From Persephonella sp. IF05-L8 (GTDB lineage Bacteria; Aquificota; Aquificia; Aquificales; Hydrogenothermaceae), in NCBI RefSeq assembly GCF_000703045.1, contig NZ_JNLJ01000001.1:773501-837500 (forward strand): a DNA stretch of 64,000 bases, in the 5' to 3' direction. The translations under genes were made by a program, and so were the position numbers. Positions 60,762 to 64,000 of the stretch are shown one piece after another. The notes under the pieces are model-generated. The model saw only the letters and a program-made list of their open reading frames with translations. It was not told the origin of the DNA and made no database searches. Every line of letters begins with the position of its first letter. The first letter of the stretch is position 1.

Positions 60762-63046
60762 TAAAAAACGGCATTTACAGAGATTACCTAAAGGATATTG
60801 AGGAGTTCAACAGGCTATACAGGGATTTTAAGGAAGGAAAAGCATTTGAAAGTGATTTTAAAAATTTCAGACTTGTGAACGGCATCTACGGTCAGAGACA
60901 GAAAGAGTTTCATATGGTAAGAATTAAGATACCTGCTGGCATATTAACAGCTGAACAGATAAATGAGATAGCAGATATTGGGGACACTTTCTCAAACGGG
61001 GTTGCCCACGTAACAACAAGACAGGATATACAGTACCACTGGATAAAATTGGAAGATGTTCCCCAGATAATAAAAAGGATAAACGAGGCAGGTCTTACAA
61101 CAAAAGATGCCTGCGGAAATGCTCTTAGAAACATAACAGCAAGTTATTTATCAGGGGTGTGCCCAAATGAGATAATAGATGTGGGGAGGGTAGCCCAGAA
61201 ACTTACTGAACTGCTTATAGGAAAGTACGAAAATCTTCCAAGGAAATTCAAGATAGGTTTTGCCTGCTGTGAAGAACACAGCTTTCTTGTGCCTTTTAAT
61301 GATATAGGTTTTTTACCAGTGCTAAATCAGGGAAAACCTGCATTCAGGGCTTTTGTAGGAGGCGGTCTGGGGGACAGACCTAAATACCCTTACGAATATC
61401 CTGAGGTTATACCTCTTGAAGACCTTGTCCTGTTTGTAAGGTCGGTTATGGAACTTTTTGACAGATATGGGGACAGAAAAAATAAAAGACACAACAGGCT
61501 AAAATTTTTAATCCAGAAATTGGGAATAGATGAGTTTTTTAGACTGCTGAAGGAGGAGATACAGAAAAATTCGGCAGAATATGAAAAATTCCAGTGTGAT
61601 GCTGTATACGTTGAGGAGAAAGAGGAAAATATCCTTCCAGAAGGAAAAAATCCCCAGCATCAAATCTGGATAGAAACAAACGTTATTCCCCAGAGACAGA
61701 AAGACCTTTTTGCTGTCCTTATCAGGCTTCCACTTGGAAATATAACGACAGGAAAATTGAGAAAAATAGCCGAAATATCACGGGATTATTCAGTTCAGGT
61801 AAGGACAACTCAGGATCAGAACATCGCCCTGATAAATGTTCATAGAGAGATGCTGGATAAGATTTATCATTCTCTCAAAGAGGCAGGATTACAGGATTAC
61901 GGTGCATCAACATACCTTGATATAACATCATGCCCTGGGTCTGAAACATGTAGTCTGGGAATAACCTCATCAAGAGATTTATCAAGGGCTATTTATGAAA
62001 AACTTCCTAAAGACCCTGAAACTGTAAGGAAACTAAAAAACATTACAATAAAGGTAAGTGGGTGTCCCAACGCATGTGCCCACCATCATGTTGCATCAAT
62101 CGGACTTCACGGCATAGCTGTGAAAATTGAGGATACACTGATACCTGCTTATGTTATACATCTGGGAGGAAACGGAACCCTTCACAACCAGAAAATCGGA
62201 TATACAGGGATAAAAATTCCTGCAAAGAATGTTCCTGATGCAGTAATAGAGCTTCTTAATTTTTATCTTGAAAACAGCTATCAGAACGAGAATTTTGAAG
62301 ATTTTGTTGAGAGGATAACACCTGAGAAAATAAACAAACTTCTTGAAAAACACAAAGAGCTTTATAAAAAAGTGGAATACAATGTTGACTGGGGTTCAGA
62401 TAAACAGTTCTCACTTGAAGACCTCGGCACTGGAGAGTGTGCAGGTATAATCGCAGACAGGGTTGAAGAAGCCTTAAAAGAAGGTGAAAGACTTATAAAA
62501 CAGGCTGAAACACACATAAACAGGGGGCTTCCTGAAGATGCAGTCGTCCATATAGAAAAGGCTGTTGATATTATATCATCAGGTCTTCTTATTCCATTTG
62601 GTGTAAAAGCAGAAGGAAAAGATGCCAGAGAAAAGTTTACAGAACAGATAATAGGCAGAAAACTTGTTGATGAAAAATTTATAAAGCTCCTTGACAGGCA
62701 GATAAAAAATCCCCATGAACTGGTAAATACAGCAAAAGAGTTTTATACCGTATGTAAGGAAACATACCTGAAGCTCAGGAGGGAAACAGAAGAAAAAAGA
62801 AAGGAGAAAAAAGAAGAGAAAGGAAGAAAAGAGTTTTTAGACCTGAGAGGAGTAGAATGCCCCTTCAACTTTGTTAAGGCTAAGTATAAACTGAAAGAGA
62901 TGGATGTAGGCTCAATACTTGTTATAACTATTGATGGAGAAGAAGCGATTAGAAGCGTTCCACAGAGTTTAAGAGATGAAGGACATGAGATTATTGATAT
63001 ACAGGAGGAGAAAGATTATTATACTGTTGTGGTAAGAAAGAGGTAG
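60758..63046 (+). CDS. Sulfite (nitrite/sulfite-type) reductase fused to a helical region and a TusA domain
   Basis: 762 aa. Residues 1-560 are a sirohaem/4Fe-4S reductase with two repeats (NGIYGQRQKEFHMVRIKIPAG; GVAHVTTRQDIQYHWI; RTTQDQNIALI) and the cofactor cysteines in CPGSETCSLG (about 392, 398) and SGCPNACAHHH (about 435, 439). Residues about 570-690 are helical, resembling a HEPN domain, ending in a Lys/Glu-rich linker. Residues about 690-762 form a TusA-like sulfur-carrier domain with CPFNFVK (Cys about 701). Reduces sulfite to sulfide, perhaps handing sulfur to the carrier. Nitrite reduction is possible, but context favours sulfite. Confidence 0.9.
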   Translation: MIKNGIYRDYLKDIEEFNRLYRDFKEGKAFESDFKNFRLVNGIYGQRQKEFHMVRIKIPAGILTAEQINEIADIGDTFSNGVAHVTTRQDIQYHWIKLEDVPQIIKRINEAGLTTKDACGNALRNITASYLSGVCPNEIIDVGRVAQKLTELLIGKYENLPRKFKIGFACCEEHSFLVPFNDIGFLPVLNQGKPAFRAFVGGGLGDRPKYPYEYPEVIPLEDLVLFVRSVMELFDRYGDRKNKRHNRLKFLIQKLGIDEFFRLLKEEIQKNSAEYEKFQCDAVYVEEKEENILPEGKNPQHQIWIETNVIPQRQKDLFAVLIRLPLGNITTGKLRKIAEISRDYSVQVRTTQDQNIALINVHREMLDKIYHSLKEAGLQDYGASTYLDITSCPGSETCSLGITSSRDLSRAIYEKLPKDPETVRKLKNITIKVSGCPNACAHHHVASIGLHGIAVKIEDTLIPAYVIHLGGNGTLHNQKIGYTGIKIPAKNVPDAVIELLNFYLENSYQNENFEDFVERITPEKINKLLEKHKELYKKVEYNVDWGSDKQFSLEDLGTGECAGIIADRVEEALKEGERLIKQAETHINRGLPEDAVVHIEKAVDIISSGLLIPFGVKAEGKDAREKFTEQIIGRKLVDEKFIKLLDRQIKNPHELVNTAKEFYTVCKETYLKLRRETEEKRKEKKEEKGRKEFLDLRGVECPFNFVKAKYKLKEMDVGSILVITIDGEEAIRSVPQSLRDEGHEIIDIQEEKDYYTVVVRKR

Positions 63047-63111
63047 AATTGAAAAAGTTTAAGTTATACTTTATATATAATAATTATCATTTAAAACTGG
63101 AAGTTAAAATT

Positions 63112-63426
63112 ATGAGAAAAATATTCCTTTTACTTTTTGCTTTTTATTCAAGTACTTTTGCCTTTCCTTTTGACCATATGAGTGGAGGGCAAAATCAACA
63201 AATGTTAGGCTGCATAGGAGATTGTGCAGCCTGTCATTCATTAACCCCCATAGAAGCTCAGGCAATCTTAGGGCAAAAGTTTGACGTTAAAAAAATACTT
63301 AAAATAGATATAAAAGATGGTTTCTTTGAAATAGAATATGAGACTTCCAAAGGAAAAAAGGAGAAGATAAATTTATTTTTTAGCAAGGATAAAGCCTGCA
63401 AAGAAATTATAAATCTTAATGAGTAG
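63112..63426 (+). CDS. Small exported protein with one CxxCH motif
   Basis: 104 aa from ATG 63112, chosen because a signal peptide begins there (KIFLLLFAFYSSTFA); an upstream in-frame TTG at 63049 would bury it. The mature protein has CIGDCAACHSLTPIEAQAIL, with four residues between two of the cysteines and one CAACH haem motif, then a DsbC-N-like strand region (VKKILKIDIKDGFFEIEYE) and a late Cys (KACKE). I have the impression that similar CxxCAxCH segments precede DsbC-type domains, but no thioredoxin domain follows here. It may be a haem or thiol-redox protein. Confidence 0.72.
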   Translation: MRKIFLLLFAFYSSTFAFPFDHMSGGQNQQMLGCIGDCAACHSLTPIEAQAILGQKFDVKKILKIDIKDGFFEIEYETSKGKKEKINLFFSKDKACKEIINLNE

Positions 63427-63436
63427 GGTAAGAGGC

Positions 63437-63877
63437 ATGATGGATATTCTCTCTTTTATTAAAAAATCTATAATTAACAGAATTCTTTTTATCACTATTT
63501 CTGGTGCAGTTGTTGTTTCTGTATTGTCTTTTTTTATTTTTTACTTTATTTTTGCGAAAGAGGGAACTTATCACTTTCTTGAAAGTATCCTGAACTATGC
63601 AAAAACTCACCCGTTTACATTTGCGTTGTTCTTAGGCTTTCTAACATTTCAGGCAGCTCTAATTCCTATAATTATGACATACTTCCTTCTGAAAAAAGAA
63701 GTGATAGACCCATTACAGGATATATCTGAAAGAATGGAAAAGATATCTATGGGTGAGCTTGAACAGGAAATTCCTGTTGAAAGGGAAGATGAGATAGGAC
63801 AACTTCAAGAAGCATTTGATAGGATGAGAATGAGCCTAAAAGTTATAATTGAAAAACTGGAAAATGAGGAACTATGA
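63437..63877 (+). CDS. HAMP-domain membrane protein without an output domain
   Basis: 146 aa with two membrane helices (about 14-36 and 57-82), a very short periplasmic loop (about 20 residues) and a HAMP domain (about 84-137: KEVIDPLQDISERMEKISMGELEQEIP...DEIGQLQEAFDRMR). It stops soon after the HAMP, with no kinase or methyl-accepting part, so it may relay to a partner or be a truncated receptor. I start at ATG 63437, with AGAGG close upstream; an ATG at 63419 overlapping the previous stop is also possible. Confidence 0.78.
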   Translation: MMDILSFIKKSIINRILFITISGAVVVSVLSFFIFYFIFAKEGTYHFLESILNYAKTHPFTFALFLGFLTFQAALIPIIMTYFLLKKEVIDPLQDISERMEKISMGELEQEIPVEREDEIGQLQEAFDRMRMSLKVIIEKLENEEL

Positions 63878-63897
63878 TAAAAATTTAATCATTATGC

Positions 63898-63914
63898 TGG
63901 TTAAAATTTAACCA
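63898..63914 (+). terminator. Weak AT-rich hairpin after the HAMP gene
   Basis: TGGTTAAA-A-TTTAACCA, an 8-bp inverted repeat 20 bases after the stop codon. The loop is only one base and the stem is AT-rich, so its strength is doubtful. Confidence 0.3.
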
Positions 63915-63926
63915 CTTAAAATTTTT

Positions 63927-63985
63927 AGAGTTGTTATTTTACTTATTTTTCAACAACTTATAGATTGGCACACCTTTTGAATATA
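63927..63985 (+). promoter_or_regulatory. Degenerate copy of the sigma-54 promoter region
   Basis: This stretch matches the leftward sulfur promoter (59460 down to 59403 on the minus strand) through CTTATTTTTCAAC, TTATA and TTGGCACAC, then rejoins at TTTTGAATA, but lacks about six bases that carry the -12 GC. The spacing leaves GG-N10-GA. It points to a gene starting beyond the right edge. Confidence 0.45.
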
Positions 63986-64000
63986 ACCTCCTGAAAAATT

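Overview
The window looks like a chromosomal piece of a thermophilic, chemolithoautotrophic, Gram-negative bacterium. The best guess is Aquificota, family Hydrogenothermaceae (Persephonella or Sulfurihydrogenibium type); this is inferred from gene content, not from a marker-gene tree. The DNA is AT-rich with tightly packed short operons. It encodes an outer membrane (LpxA/LpxI, OmpA-like, CpoB-like), a futalosine-pathway menaquinone enzyme (MqnC), a non-classical fumarate reductase/succinate dehydrogenase pair with a CCG-domain subunit, and System II cytochrome c maturation (CcsBA).

Layout. 1-23.4 kb is housekeeping: nadB (partial), yvcK, mtnA, rimO, a CpoB-like lipoprotein, uppS, cdsA, mqnC, comEC-like, an OmpA/thrombospondin-repeat protein, queA, a K+ channel, ribE, a lytic transglycosylase, murE, acpH-like, a deacetylase-fold protein, a NYN protein, tgt, a hemerythrin and hisS. 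23.4-25.0 kb is a decayed cassette on the minus strand (lipase-like fragment, PH-like membrane protein with a stop and a frameshift, unknown ORF, archaemetzincin 3' fragment). 25.0-32.6 kb holds frdB/sdhB-like and sdhE-like genes, an ArsR regulator, thioredoxin, lpxA-lpxI, four tRNA genes (Leu, Lys, Glu, Val), tatA, a redoxin and an esterase.

33.0-53.7 kb is the striking part: a multiheme cytochrome island. It begins with ccsBA and a tetraheme cytochrome. Two divergent operons leave a shared control region at 47.72-48.00 kb. The leftward ten-gene operon reads tetraheme cytochrome, NHL lipoprotein, tetraheme cytochrome, NHL protein, parvulin isomerase, SPOR-domain outer-membrane beta-barrel, NHL protein, about 12-heme cytochrome, small secreted protein, monoheme cytochrome. 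The rightward five-gene operon reads 12-heme cytochrome, NapC/NirT-type membrane tetraheme, membrane-anchored 12-heme cytochrome, and two beta-sandwich/octaheme fusions. By my count about 69 haem-binding sites are encoded. I infer a quinol-to-periplasm-to-outer-membrane electron conduit, with OmcE/OmcS-like cytochromes that may form extracellular filaments. A perfect FNR/CRP-type palindrome lies in the control region.

53.9-56.8 kb encodes three exported ankyrin-repeat proteins. 56.9-63.0 kb is an assimilatory sulfate reduction cluster in two divergent operons (TauE-like transporter, APS reductase and TrpD-like protein leftward; ATP sulfurylase and a sulfite reductase-TusA fusion rightward). 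The gap between them carries two back-to-back sequences matching the sigma-54 consensus (GG-N10-GC) flanking a palindrome, which suggests sigma-54 control with a shared activator. The last kilobase has a short haem-motif protein, a HAMP-only membrane protein and a degenerate copy of one of those sigma-54 promoters.
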